A stretch of DNA of 64,000 nt, taken from positions 173,092 through 237,091 of the forward strand of contig NZ_BMPG01000004.1 of NCBI RefSeq assembly GCF_014647475.1. Reading direction: 5' to 3'. Below are positions 8,588 through 17,041 of the stretch, piece by piece. Numbering within the stretch: position 1 is the first letter of the stretch; the number at the start of each line of letters is the position of its first letter. Origin of the DNA: Halocalculus aciditolerans (GTDB lineage: Archaea > Halobacteriota > Halobacteria > Halobacteriales > Halobacteriaceae). The notes below the pieces were generated by a model. That model did no database searches. It was not told the DNA's origin and was given only the letters and a program-made list of their open reading frames with translations. Both the position numbers and the translations under genes were made by a program.

Positions 8588-10021
8588 ATGGCGTTCTCCC
8601 GGCGGTTGTTCGCGAAGGCGCTCGTGGGCGCTGGGTCGATTCCGCTCGCGGGGATGGCGCTCGACGCTATGCGGGGCGCAGGAGACGACGCGCCGAGCGC
8701 GGGCGACCGGAGCGCGAGCACCGCGGGCCGCGCCGACGTGACGAGCGACAGTCCGGGCGAGCCGCGGAATCAGCCGTCGTCGCCGGCGGATCGGACCTTC
8801 TCGCTGGGCGCGCGCCGCGCCGGCGAGGGCGGGACGCCGCTCGACTCGACGACGCAGTACCTCTACAACCGCCGGTATCCCGCGCCCGAACTCCGCGTGC
8901 CCGCGGGCGACACGATACAGGTAGCGGTGGAGAACGACCTGCCGAAGGGAACGGGGACGACGGTGCACTGGCACGGCGTCCCCGTGCCGAACGAGATGGA
9001 CGGCGTCCCCGGCGTGACGCAGGACCCGATTCCGCGCGGGGAGTCGATGACGTACGCCTACGAGGCGAGCCCGCCGGGCACCTACATGTACCACAGCCAC
9101 GTCGCCCAGCAGATGGACCGCTCGCTGTTCGGGCCGCTCGTCGTCGAGGAGGAAGAGCCGCGGCTCGACTACGACCGGGAGGTCGTCGTGTTCGTCGACG
9201 ACTACCTCGCCGCGACGCCCCCGACAGAGGAGAATCCGGACGTCCCGCTCTACGACGGTATCGTGGTGAACGGGAGGCTCCCGGACGACCCCCAGGAGGT
9301 CGGCGTGACGGCGGGCGAGCGCGTACGTTTCCGCTTCATCAACGGCGCGAGCGCGGGCGTCTTCGACCTGCGGCTCGCCGGCCACACGCTGAAGGTGACG
9401 CACGCGGACGGGCGGCCCGTCGACCCCGTGCAGGTCGATTTCCTCCGGTTCGGCTCGGCGGAGCGCTACGACGCCGTCGTCGAGTTCGACAACCCCGGCG
9501 CGTGGGAGTTAGCGGCGACCCCAGTGAACGCCGGCGACCTCGGAGATCCGGAGTGGGGACGGCTCGTCGTCGACTACGAGCAGTCCTCGGCCAGCCCGCA
9601 GAGCCCGCGGGGGTCGCCGACGCGCCTCGACCGCTCGATGCTCCGCGCCGTCGAACGCTACGGCCACGTCCGGGGGTCGCCCGACCGCGAGTACGGGCTC
9701 ACGCTCTCCCCCGGCGACGACGGCGCGTGGCTGATGGGCGGGCAGAGGTATCCAGACGCCGACCCGCTCAGCGTCTCCCCCGGCGACCACGTCCGCGTGA
9801 CGATGCGGAACGAGAGCGAGATGTACCACCCGATGCACCTCCACGGCCACTTCTTCAAAGTCGGCCACGCCGTCAGGGACACCGCCCTCGTCGCCCCCGG
9901 CCAGCAGGTCACCTTCGACGTCTACGCCGACAATCCGGGAGAGTGGTTCTTCCACTGCCACAACCAGTACCACCTCGCCTCCGGCATGGCGCGCGTCGTC
10001 TCCTACGACCGGCAGGCCTGA
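8588..10021 (+). CDS. Secreted multicopper oxidase (Tat signal)
   Basis: A 477-residue protein from ATG 8588 (MAFSRRLFAKALVGAG), chosen because it opens with a Tat-like RR motif and hydrophobic segment; an upstream in-frame start would bury this signal. Three cupredoxin-type domains carry the four copper-binding motifs: HWHGVPVPNEMDG, YMYHSHVAQQMD, HPMHLHGHFF and FFHCHNQYHLASGM (type 1, 2 and 3 copper ligands). The family couples oxidation of metals or phenols to reduction of O2 to water outside the cell. A GC-rich hairpin (CCGCCC/GGGCGG) directly follows the stop codon. Confidence 0.93.
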   Translation: MAFSRRLFAKALVGAGSIPLAGMALDAMRGAGDDAPSAGDRSASTAGRADVTSDSPGEPRNQPSSPADRTFSLGARRAGEGGTPLDSTTQYLYNRRYPAPELRVPAGDTIQVAVENDLPKGTGTTVHWHGVPVPNEMDGVPGVTQDPIPRGESMTYAYEASPPGTYMYHSHVAQQMDRSLFGPLVVEEEEPRLDYDREVVVFVDDYLAATPPTEENPDVPLYDGIVVNGRLPDDPQEVGVTAGERVRFRFINGASAGVFDLRLAGHTLKVTHADGRPVDPVQVDFLRFGSAERYDAVVEFDNPGAWELAATPVNAGDLGDPEWGRLVVDYEQSSASPQSPRGSPTRLDRSMLRAVERYGHVRGSPDREYGLTLSPGDDGAWLMGGQRYPDADPLSVSPGDHVRVTMRNESEMYHPMHLHGHFFKVGHAVRDTALVAPGQQVTFDVYADNPGEWFFHCHNQYHLASGMARVVSYDRQA

Positions 10022-10022
10022 G

Positions 10023-10056
10023 CCGCCCGAGACAGGGTATCCTGGGCGGGGCAGCC
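10023..10056 (+). terminator. Hairpin after the multicopper oxidase stop codon
   Basis: CCGCCC and GGGCGG pair across the loop GAGACAGGGTATCCT immediately behind the TGA of the oxidase gene. There is no long T run, so this is a possible structured 3' end rather than a proven terminator. Confidence 0.35.
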
Positions 10057-10209
10057 CGATTACGTGACCGACGAGCGAGAGAGTTCTGGTTCTGAAGGGT
10101 CTCACGAGGGCGAGGGGGGAGGTCTTCCGAAACGCCGCGGCTGTGTGGTTCGCTACCGCTATCGCTCACCAGAACGCGAGAAGAACGAGAGATGATGGAG
10201 AAACCGGGG

Positions 10210-10593
10210 TTATTCGAAGGTGATGTCGGCGGAGTCCTCGGCGCGGTCGAAGGTGACTTCGAGGACGCCGTTGTTGTAGGTCGCGTTCGCGGAGCGTTCG
10301 TCGACGCGGACGGGGAGCGTGATGCGGTCCTCGTACTCGCGGGTGTCGCTGACGGCGTTGATGGTGAGGACGTCGCCGTCGCACTGGAGGGAGATGTCCT
10401 CTTTCTCGAGGCCGGGGATGTCGGCGACGACGCGGAGTTCCTCTTCGAACTCGTGGACGTCGACGTGGATGTCGCTCCCGAAGCCGTTCTCGTCGAGGTC
10501 GCCGGGGCCGTTCGTGCCCGTCATCTCGTCCATCATGCGTTCGATCTCCCGGAAGAACTCGTCGAAGGGGTCGTCCCGGTCGTCTCTCCTCAT
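10210..10593 (-). CDS. Hsp20/alpha-crystallin small heat-shock protein
   Basis: A 127-residue protein. A short N-terminal arm (FDEFFREIERMMDEM) precedes the alpha-crystallin domain: DVHEFEEELRVVADIPGLEK, EDISLQCDGDVLTINA, REYEDRITLPVRVDE and the hallmark NGVLEVTF. Small heat-shock proteins form oligomers that hold unfolding proteins in the cytoplasm. The C-terminal I-x-I anchor is reduced to ADITFE. It is transcribed alone, with a 69-bp gap from the MFS gene upstream. Confidence 0.95.
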   Translation of the reverse strand: MRRDDRDDPFDEFFREIERMMDEMTGTNGPGDLDENGFGSDIHVDVHEFEEELRVVADIPGLEKEDISLQCDGDVLTINAVSDTREYEDRITLPVRVDERSANATYNNGVLEVTFDRAEDSADITFE

Positions 10594-10662
10594 TACGCTC
10601 TCCGGTTAGGGAGACACGCAGGTAAGGTTTCGGGGTAGCCCCGAATTCGCCTCTTCCGGGTG

Positions 10663-11862
10663 TCAGTCGCCGGCGGAGGCGTGGCCGGCGCTGGCGTTCG
10701 CGCGGAGGCCGTCGCGGATGTCGCTGCCGCGGACGAGGAGGTAGAGGGTGCCGGCGAGGACGACGGCGGCGGCGAGGTAGAAGGGGGTGGCGAGGCCGTA
10801 GGTCTGACCGAGGTAGCCGGCGAGAACGGGGGCGACGGCCGCGCCCGCCCAGCGCAGGCAGTTGTAGGCGGCGGAGGAGACAGCGCGAGAGTGCGGGCTG
10901 GACTCGATGGCGAGCGTGGTGAAGAGGGCGTTGGCGACGCCGCAGCAGACGCCGGAGAGGACGATGACGGCGAGGAGAGCGGTTGTGCCGACGGTGAGGC
11001 CGGCGGCGGCGAGGACGGCCATCATGCCGACGAGGGTGCCGCCGAGGGTGGGGATTTCGCCGAACCGGCGGATGAGGGCGGTGGAGAGAAAGACGGAGGA
11101 GACGGCGACGAGCGCGCCCCACGCGAAGTAGACGACGCCGAGTTGGACGCTGGTGAGGTCGGCGACGGTGAGCGGCGAGTAGGCGAGGATGGTGAAGAAG
11201 CCGAAGGAGTAGGTGAGGCCGACGAGGGCGTTCGTGCGGAGGGCGTCGGAGCGGTAGCCGGCGAGGACGTCGCGGACGGTCTGTTTCTCCTCACGGGTTT
11301 CGGGGTCGGAGACGGTGGCGTAGGTGGTGAGGAAGCCGACGGCCATGAGGACGGCGGTGCCGAAGAAGGGGATGCGCCAGGAGGCGGAGCCGAGGACGCC
11401 GCCGAGGAGGGGGCCGGCGGCGATGCCGAGGCCGAGCGCGGCCTCGTAGAGGAGGATGGCTTCGGCGACCTCGGTGGAGAGGCCGACGATGATGGCGAGC
11501 GCGGTGCTGGTGAAGAGGGCGTTCCCGAAGCCCCAGCCGCCGCGGAGGACGGCGAGCGCGAGGACGTCCGGGGCGAGCCCGCAGAGCGCGGCGAAGCCGG
11601 CGACGAGCGCCATGCCGAGGAGGACCGTGTTCTTGCTGCCGATGCGCGTGGAGAGCGCGCCGGAGACGAGCATGGCGAGCGCCATCACGAGGATGTAGCT
11701 GCTGAAGAGGAGTTCGACCATCGCGTGGGACGCGCCCATCTGCTGTCCGATCTTCGGGAGGATGGGGTCGACGACGCCGATGCCGAGGAAGGCGACGAAC
11801 GTCGCGAAGGCGGTGGCGAGGACGGGGGTCGGGTAGGCGTCGAGCCGGCCGGTCAGGGACAC
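10663..11862 (-). CDS. MFS transporter
   Basis: A 399-residue, 12-helix protein of the major facilitator superfamily. The first helix carries FLGIGVVDPILPKIGQQMGAS, the loop between helices 2 and 3 has GALSTRIGSKNTVLLG, and helix 5 includes AALGLGIAAGPLLGG, the antiporter-like motif C pattern. A mostly hydrophilic cytoplasmic loop (SDPETREEKQTVRD) separates the halves. This resembles drug/H+ antiporters, but the substrate cannot be read from the sequence. The last residues are Ala/Ser-rich and likely cytoplasmic. Confidence 0.9.
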   Translation of the reverse strand: MSLTGRLDAYPTPVLATAFATFVAFLGIGVVDPILPKIGQQMGASHAMVELLFSSYILVMALAMLVSGALSTRIGSKNTVLLGMALVAGFAALCGLAPDVLALAVLRGGWGFGNALFTSTALAIIVGLSTEVAEAILLYEAALGLGIAAGPLLGGVLGSASWRIPFFGTAVLMAVGFLTTYATVSDPETREEKQTVRDVLAGYRSDALRTNALVGLTYSFGFFTILAYSPLTVADLTSVQLGVVYFAWGALVAVSSVFLSTALIRRFGEIPTLGGTLVGMMAVLAAAGLTVGTTALLAVIVLSGVCCGVANALFTTLAIESSPHSRAVSSAAYNCLRWAGAAVAPVLAGYLGQTYGLATPFYLAAAVVLAGTLYLLVRGSDIRDGLRANASAGHASAGD

Positions 11863-11967
11863 GAGAACATCACTACCGGTGGGGAGGTCGCGGAGGGGTA
11901 AACGACCGGCGAACAGCGGAGGCGTGTTCCGGGACCGACAGGGACCAGTAGGCGCGTTTACTTCGGG

Positions 11968-12993
11968 TTACTCGCCGCCGAGGTCGACGCCCATGGCCTG
12001 GTTGGTGGTGCGGACGCTCTCTTCGGCCGTGGTGTCGGCGTCGGTGACGGCGCGGATGGCGTCGACGTTCTCCGGGACGACGTCGGACTCCTGGTGGATG
12101 GCTTCGAAGAGGTAGAGGTCGCGGCCTTCGGTGTTGACGGACTCCGTCCAGACGGCGTTCTCCCAGACGTCGCCGCGGGGGCGGCCGCGGTCCATCGCGT
12201 ACTCCTTCGCGTCCGCGGTGGTCTCGATGCCCAGCGAGTCGTCGATGAGCCAGAGGCGGGGTTCGCCGCGGAGGGCGTCGCGGACGGCCTCGGCGTCGAC
12301 GTCCTCGGCGAGCGTGACGTTCACGGAGTGCATGTGCATGAGGGTCGCGGGGACCTTGAGGCCGAGCGTGTCGATGTCGACGTCGGGGATGACGGTGTTG
12401 ACGTCGGGGCCGTGGTGGCTCGGGACGGTGATGGGGTCGGGGACGATGTCGTTGATGGGGCCGCGGTCGCTCTGCGTGGGGTCGCCGCCGCGGCGGACGA
12501 GGGTCGCGCGGACTTTCTCCACGCCGAACTGTTCTTTCAGGGGCGTGATGAGGCGGGAGAGCCCGGTGGTGTTACAGGAGACGACGCGGACGTGGTCGGC
12601 GTCGCGCGCGGCGTCGAAGTTCGCGCGAGCGTTGAAGGAGACGTCGGCGACCTCCGCGTCCTCGCCGCCCTGGTAGAGCGCGGGCGTGTCGTACTCCTCG
12701 TAGAGCGCGCGGTTCTCCGCGCCGACACCGGAGGGCGTGGCGTCGACGACGACGTCGCTCTGCGCGACGAGCTCGTCGACGAGGCCGGCGGTCTCCAGCC
12801 CCGACTCCGCGAACTGGTGCGCGCGGTCCTCGATGGCGGCGTAGAGGTCGTAGCCGCGCTCGACGGCCTGTTCGGCTTCGAAGTTCGGCCGCGTCTTCGC
12901 GACGCCGACGACCTCCATATCCGGCTGGTCGCGGACGGCGTCCGCGACGCGCTTCCCGATAGTCCCGTATCCGTTGATGCCGACGCGAATCAT
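11968..12993 (-). CDS. gap: Type II glyceraldehyde-3-phosphate dehydrogenase
   Basis: A 341-residue archaeal-type GAPDH. The N-terminal Rossmann segment is [17 protein letters not shown]. The catalytic Cys140 lies in [12 protein letters not shown], and the substrate-side segment [19 protein letters not shown] is typical of the archaeal (type II) enzyme. It interconverts glyceraldehyde-3-phosphate and 1,3-bisphosphoglycerate, which in haloarchaea mostly serves gluconeogenesis. Length and motif order are normal. It is followed on the same strand by the MFS gene after 105 bp. Confidence 0.95.
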   Translation of the reverse strand: MIRVGINGYGTIGKRVADAVRDQPDMEVVGVAKTRPNFEAEQAVERGYDLYAAIEDRAHQFAESGLETAGLVDELVAQSDVVVDATPSGVGAENRALYEEYDTPALYQGGEDAEVADVSFNARANFDAARDADHVRVVSCNTTGLSRLITPLKEQFGVEKVRATLVRRGGDPTQSDRGPINDIVPDPITVPSHHGPDVNTVIPDVDIDTLGLKVPATLMHMHSVNVTLAEDVDAEAVRDALRGEPRLWLIDDSLGIETTADAKEYAMDRGRPRGDVWENAVWTESVNTEGRDLYLFEAIHQESDVVPENVDAIRAVTDADTTAEESVRTTNQAMGVDLGGE

Positions 12994-13360
12994 ACGCGGA
13001 ACTCCTCACGGAGTCCGGTTAACGGTTTCGAGAACGTGTCTGAAAGAGTAACTACTGGGAGAGTGAACGACTGGGGCCACCGACGGCGGAGCCTACGAGG
13101 AGAGTCCAAGCAGGCGAACGCTCCGAGCTAGAGATTCATCGTGGATGACGCGCTATCACTAGCTGAACAACGATGTCGAACACCCGTGACGAGGCTCCGA
13201 ACGGCCACCACTCGCACAAAGCGCCGTCGTCCGTTCGGTCGCTACTGCGCCGAATCAGGTTCAAGCCGCCGCGTTCGTCCGAAACGCCGGACGAGTAACG
13301 CCGAGTCTGCGTCTTCGCGAGACGGTAAGGGCTAACTAGCGGCCGAGAGAACTCTGTGGT
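12994..13360. other. 367-bp spacer, no supported gene
   Basis: The middle of this spacer (about 13125-13190) is visibly less GC-rich than its surroundings. Frames here give basic, low-complexity peptides unlike haloarchaeal proteins. It may be decayed foreign DNA, but no terminal repeats or transposase motif are seen. It should contain the divergent promoters of gap and the aminopeptidase gene. Confidence 0.35.
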
Positions 13361-14305
13361 ATGACGACGCTCGCGGAGGCGGCGGAGACGGCGGTCGTAC
13401 AGTGCCTCGGGCTCGAAGCGGGCGAGTCCTGCGTGGTCGTGACGGACGACACGCGCGAGGCTATCGGCGAGGCGCTCTACGAGGTCGCGTCGGGGATTAC
13501 GGGCGAGGCGAGCATCATTCGGTATCCGCCGGGGGCGCAGCACGGGTCGGAGCCGCCCGCGCCGGTCGCGGCGGCGATGCGGGACGCGGACGTGTTTCTC
13601 GCGCCGACGACGAAGAGCCTGAGTCACACGCGCGCTCGCTCGAAGGCGAGCGAAGCGGGAGCGCGCGGTGCGACCCTCCCCGGCATCACGGAGGAGGTTT
13701 TCACGGCCGGTCTCGACGCGGATTACGCGGCGATTCGCCGGCACTGCGCGGACGTCCTCGAACAGGTCGAGGGAGCGGAGGAGGTCCGCGTGACGACGGA
13801 GTCGGGGACGGACATCACCTTCGAACCGGGCGAGCGCGAGTGGCTCCAGGACACCGGGATGGTGCACGAGCCCGGCGACTTCTCCAACCTTCCGGCGGGC
13901 GAGGTGTTCGTCGCGCCGGCGGACGCGAACGGCACGTACGTCGTCGACGGGACGATGATGCCGCACGGCCGCCTCCGCGGGGAGAAGCTCCGGTTCGACG
14001 TCGAGGACGGCTACGTGACGGGTATCTCGGACCCGGACATCCGCCAGCAGGTCGAGGACGCCGCGGACGAAGTCGGTGACGCGGCGTACAATCTCGCGGA
14101 GCTCGGCATCGGGACGAACGTCGCCGTCACCGAGCTCGTGGGGAGCGTCCTCCTCGACGAGAAGGCCGCCGGCACGGTGCACATCGCCATCGGCGACGAC
14201 GCGGGCATCGGCGGCGACACCGACGCCCCCCTCCACCTCGACGGCATCATCGAGGAGCCGACCGTCTACGCGGACGGCGAGGTCGTGCGGCTCCCCGAGC
14301 CGTAG
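13361..14305 (+). CDS. M29-type aminopeptidase, short form
   Basis: A 314-residue protein related to M29 thermophilic aminopeptidases. Recognisable family segments are SLSHTRAR, ATLPGITEEVF, DFSNLPAGEVFVAP (metal-ligand Glu), NVAVTELVGSVLLDEKAAGTVHIAIG (second Glu and first His) and APLHLDGI (His and Asp). Members are cytoplasmic dimetal exopeptidases that remove N-terminal amino acids. A longer paralogue lies at 20151-21242. The codons for TRARSKASEAGAR read as a GC-rich palindrome resembling the spacer repeats, but the peptide length agrees with the family. Confidence 0.85.
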   Translation: MTTLAEAAETAVVQCLGLEAGESCVVVTDDTREAIGEALYEVASGITGEASIIRYPPGAQHGSEPPAPVAAAMRDADVFLAPTTKSLSHTRARSKASEAGARGATLPGITEEVFTAGLDADYAAIRRHCADVLEQVEGAEEVRVTTESGTDITFEPGEREWLQDTGMVHEPGDFSNLPAGEVFVAPADANGTYVVDGTMMPHGRLRGEKLRFDVEDGYVTGISDPDIRQQVEDAADEVGDAAYNLAELGIGTNVAVTELVGSVLLDEKAAGTVHIAIGDDAGIGGDTDAPLHLDGIIEEPTVYADGEVVRLPEP

Positions 14306-14614
14306 ACCTCGGAACAGTAAACGGGAGGAGCGACCCTCGACCGAGCGTCACGGCTCGGTTCGGCGGACGGGTCAGTCGCAGTGTGGCCCGGTTCGGCGGA
14401 CGGGTCACTCGGCGGTGTTGGTCTCGTGGAGAATCGGGGCGGGTGGGCTGTTCCGGGGTGGTTCGGTCGGAGACAGCCGAGTTCGTACTCCCCCTCTGGA
14501 CCGAAACGCGCGAGTCGACCCTCCCCCCTACGGGAGTCAAGATCCACGCGTGCCGGTCCACCCGGTAGTTGGGGTCCTGCACCGATACCGCTTTTACTTG
14601 GTCCACCAACGGCT
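14306..14614. other. 309-bp convergent spacer carrying hairpin repeats
   Basis: This lies between the stops of the aminopeptidase and a Bat-type regulator. It contains hairpin locus 3 (14354-14404). The rest shows no coding frame of haloarchaeal character; the inverted repeat TTGGTCCACCAA near 14600, preceded by CTTTTAC, may be part of the regulator's 3' end. Confidence 0.5.
14354..14404 (+). repeat. Paired GTTCGNCAGA hairpins, locus 3
   Basis: Unit 1 is CTCG (14354-14357), loop GTTCGGCGGA, CGGG (14368-14371). Unit 2 is CCCG (14387-14390), the same loop, CGGG (14401-14404), with an outer GTG/CAC pair. Spacing is 33 bp. The loop carries A-to-G at position 8 in both units, suggesting local duplication of one unit. 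Confidence 0.7.
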
Positions 14615-15268
14615 TTAAGAGTAGTCGGGGGCGCGGAGGGTGTTGTCGACGAGCGTGCGGATGGCGCGGCGGAGGCGTTCGGTGACCGCCTGGTCGGAGA
14701 CGCCGAGTTCGTCGGCGAGATCCTGCGTGGAGATGCGGCGGGGGATGTCGTAGTAGCCGCGGTCGCGGGCGAGGAGGAGCGTCTCGTACTGGGGGTCTGA
14801 GAGGCCGTACCACGGGCCGGCTTCGGGGCGCGTCGGGTTGTAGAGGCCGCAGACCTCGAAGTCGATGCCGGCGTCCTCGCAGCGGTCGGCGAACGCCGAG
14901 AGCGCGTCGTGGTCGGGGAACCGAATCTGGAGCGTCCACGTGTCACCCTCGCCGGTGGCGCTCAGGAGGAAGCCCTCGAGGTCGTGGACGGCGGCGAGGA
15001 GGCGGTCGCCGGTGGCGTCCCACTGGAGGGCGTACAGCGTCCGGTCGTGCATCTCCTCGAAGACGGTGAGGTGTTCGACTTCGCCGCGTTTCTCGACTTC
15101 CGCGACGAAGTCGGACGGGTCCGGGTCGTGGAGCCAGAAGAGGGGGACGACGTCCTCGCCGAGCGGGACGACGTCTTCGAGGCGGATGTCGGACCGACCG
15201 GGAACTGCGAGCGCGCGGCCGAGTTCGAAGGAGTCGGCAGCGACTTCGAGTTCCGCGATGACGCTCAT
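14615..15268 (-). CDS. Bacterio-opsin-activator-type HTH transcriptional regulator
   Basis: A 217-residue protein from ATG 15268 (MSVIAELEVAADSFELGRAL); the extension upstream is basic and would overlap the divergent promoter region. The N-terminal 155 residues form the Bat-family sensor-like domain (LFWLHDPDPSDFV, LYALQWDATGDRLLAAV). The C-terminal HTH-10 domain runs LSDPQYETLLLARDRGYYDI, then STQDLADELGVSDQAVTERL. These regulators are abundant in haloarchaea and usually bind near their own or neighbouring promoters. It is divergent from the amphi-Trp gene, an obvious candidate target. Confidence 0.9.
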   Translation of the reverse strand: MSVIAELEVAADSFELGRALAVPGRSDIRLEDVVPLGEDVVPLFWLHDPDPSDFVAEVEKRGEVEHLTVFEEMHDRTLYALQWDATGDRLLAAVHDLEGFLLSATGEGDTWTLQIRFPDHDALSAFADRCEDAGIDFEVCGLYNPTRPEAGPWYGLSDPQYETLLLARDRGYYDIPRRISTQDLADELGVSDQAVTERLRRAIRTLVDNTLRAPDYS

Positions 15269-15391
15269 GGTGGAGACGAGTGGCCGGAGCGTAATCAGGT
15301 CCAAGCATGGTGTACCATGCATCGGGAGTAGCTTCTTACGGCGACAGAGCGTACCGTGGCGTAGTCGGACCGCAGCAATCCCGATGTCACT

Positions 15392-15574
15392 ATGACTACG
15401 CAATTCGACGACGTCGCGACGAGAGACGAGTTCCGGCGGCGGCTCAGCGAACTCATCAGCGCCGCGTCGGAGAACGACGTGCGCGTCGAAGGAGGGTGGA
15501 CGTGTGAGTCGATCGCAGGTAATCAGTGGGACGTCGTGGTCGCGGGCCTCGACGACGCGGCCGAGGAGGAGTAG
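15392..15574 (+). CDS. Amphi-Trp domain small protein
   Basis: A 60-residue acidic protein. It shows the short amphi-Trp pattern: an N-terminal helix (FDDVATRDEFRRRLSELI) followed by VRVEGGWTCESI and NQWDVVVAGL, with tryptophans spaced about 12 residues apart. The role of the family is not established. It is divergent from the Bat-type regulator, 123 bp apart, and a zinc-finger gene follows 52 bp later on the same strand with its own TATA-like element. Confidence 0.7.
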   Translation: MTTQFDDVATRDEFRRRLSELISAASENDVRVEGGWTCESIAGNQWDVVVAGLDDAAEEE

Positions 15575-15596
15575 GGCGGCCCCGCGTCACGGCGGG

Positions 15597-15602
15597 TTTA
15601 AA
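15597..15602 (+). promoter_or_regulatory. TATA-like promoter of the zinc-finger gene
   Basis: TTTAAA lies 25-30 bp before ATG 15627. It stands out in GC-rich DNA, has leaderless spacing, and supports the chosen start. Confidence 0.5.
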
Positions 15603-15626
15603 GGGTTCCAGCCGCTTTCCTCGTGT

Positions 15627-16283
15627 ATGACTGCGCACGCAGAACGCGTCCCGCTGACGTGTTCTTCTTGCTCCCCCGAGTTGGAGACGGAGCACGAAGT
15701 CCTCACGACGGGCGGCGGGACGGCGACGGTGAAGTGCACGGAGTGCGGGCACGTCCACAAAGAACAGCTGGAGTCGGAGACGGTCGTCGAGCGCGACGTC
15801 ATCGTGAGTCAGGACGGAGAGTCCCTGAAGGCGACCGTCTCGGCGGACGCCGACGAGGAAGTGGTGACGGGCGAGGAGTTCATCGTGGAGACGGACGAAG
15901 CCATCATGCAGGTCCGCATCACGAGCCTCCAGCTCGGCCCGGAGACGCGGCGCGCCCGCGCGGACTTCGGCGACGTCTCCACCTTCTGGACGCGCGTCGT
16001 GGACAACGTCTCGGTCGGCGTGACCCTCCACCCGCGCGACGGCCGGCACGACGAGACGCGGCCGTTCGACCTCCAGATTCCCGGCGACGAGGAGTTCACC
16101 GTCGGCGAGACCCACGAGTACGGCGACGAGGAGTTCACCGTGACGGGTATCGTGATTCGCGAGGACGCCTACGGCCGCTACGACTACAAGAAACTCGACC
16201 ACGACGGCGACACGGCGCTCGCGAAGGACACGAAGCGCCTCTACGCCTACGACGAGACCAGTAACGCCTGGTCCGCCTGGTAG
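15627..16283 (+). CDS. HVO_0476-type zinc-finger protein
   Basis: A 218-residue acidic protein. An N-terminal zinc ribbon uses Cys12/Cys15 (LTCSSC) and Cys37/Cys40 (VKCTECGH). The remainder is beta-rich, with repeated EEFTVGETHEYGDEEFTV-like segments and the conserved TRVVDNVSVGVTLHPRDG. It resembles a haloarchaeal conserved family of unknown function in which the ribbon is followed by a domain that may bind nucleic acid. Start 15627 is supported by the TTTAAA element; the reading frame upstream of it is basic. The next gene (pcm) follows after hairpin locus 4. Confidence 0.8.
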   Translation: MTAHAERVPLTCSSCSPELETEHEVLTTGGGTATVKCTECGHVHKEQLESETVVERDVIVSQDGESLKATVSADADEEVVTGEEFIVETDEAIMQVRITSLQLGPETRRARADFGDVSTFWTRVVDNVSVGVTLHPRDGRHDETRPFDLQIPGDEEFTVGETHEYGDEEFTVTGIVIREDAYGRYDYKKLDHDGDTALAKDTKRLYAYDETSNAWSAW

Positions 16284-16338
16284 GCCGAACGAGCCGCCAC
16301 AACGGTTTTTCTGCGGGCGAGCGAGACGCACGGTATGA

Positions 16339-16390
16339 CCCGGATCGGCAGACGGAGAAGTACCAGTATGACCCGGTTCGACAGACGGGT
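16339..16390 (+). repeat. Paired GTTCGNCAGA hairpins, locus 4
   Basis: Unit 1 is weak (CCCG, loop GATCGGCAGA, CGGA; 16339-16356). Unit 2 is ACCCG (16371-16375), loop GTTCGACAGA, CGGGT (16386-16390). Spacing is 33 bp. GTATGACCCGG precedes both units except for one base. Unit 2 ends 9 bp before the pcm start codon, so it could influence initiation. Confidence 0.7.
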
Positions 16391-16399
16391 GAGGGACAG

Positions 16400-17041
16400 A
16401 TGAGCGGGTACGACGAGGAGCGCGACCGGCTGGCGTCAGTGGTGGAGCGGCGGGGCGTGAGCGAGCGCGTCGTCGACGCGATTCGTGCGGTTCCGAGGCA
16501 TGAGTTCGTCCCGGAGAGCGAAGCGGATGCGGCGTACCGCGACCGGCCGGTCCCTATCGGGGACGAACAGACGTGTTCTGCGCCGAGTATGGTGGCGACG
16601 ATGTGCGACCGCCTCGACCTCGACGAGGGCGAGGACGTCCTCGAAGTCGGGACGGGGTGTGGGTATCACGCGGCGGTGACGGCGGAGCTCGTGGGTTCGG
16701 CGCACGTTTACAGCGTGGAGTATCTCGAAGACCTCGCGGCTGACGCGCGCGAGAACCTGAACGAGACCGGGTACGGCGGCGTCTCGGTGCGGGTCGGCGA
16801 CGGCCGGGAGGGCTGGGAGGCGCACGCGCCCTACGACGCCGCCTACCTCACGTGTGCCGCGCCGGACTTTCCGGCCCCGTTAGTCGAACAGGTCCGAGAG
16901 GGCGGGCGGCTGCTCGGCCCGCTCGGCGACCTCGGTCAGCGGCTCGTCTACGCCGAGAAAGAGGACGGCGGACTGGAGCGCGAGACAGGTGTGAGCGTGC
17001 GGTTCGTTCGGATACAGGGAGGCGGTGAGAGCGGGGAGTGA
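16400..17041 (+). CDS. pcm: Protein-L-isoaspartate O-methyltransferase
   Basis: A 213-residue protein. The N-terminal region has RAVPRHEFVPESEADAAYRD and the isoaspartate-pocket segment PIGDEQTCSAPSMVATM. The SAM-binding motif I is VLEVGTGCGYHAAV, followed by VYSVEYLEDLA (motif II area) and RVGDGREGW. It methylates isoaspartyl residues in damaged proteins so they can be repaired. Its TGA abuts the stop codon of the convergent MFS gene with no bases between (TGATCA). Confidence 0.95.
   Translation: MSGYDEERDRLASVVERRGVSERVVDAIRAVPRHEFVPESEADAAYRDRPVPIGDEQTCSAPSMVATMCDRLDLDEGEDVLEVGTGCGYHAAVTAELVGSAHVYSVEYLEDLAADARENLNETGYGGVSVRVGDGREGWEAHAPYDAAYLTCAAPDFPAPLVEQVREGGRLLGPLGDLGQRLVYAEKEDGGLERETGVSVRFVRIQGGGESGE

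Noticed and set aside
10907..11131. Antisense frames over the MFS and other GC-rich genes
   Set aside because: They are opposite-strand shadows created by high third-position GC; the sense frames contain complete family motifs.
13136..13335. Possible transposase remnant in the lower-GC spacer
   Set aside because: No catalytic motif, inverted terminal repeats or target duplication could be found; only the base composition is odd.
13621..13670. GAGCGAGC-like palindrome inside the short M29 aminopeptidase, possibly an inserted repeat
   Set aside because: The DNA is palindromic (GCGCGCTC/GAGCGCGC), but the encoded peptide (SHTRARSKASEAGAR) aligns without extra length to what is expected for the family, so there is no evidence of insertion.
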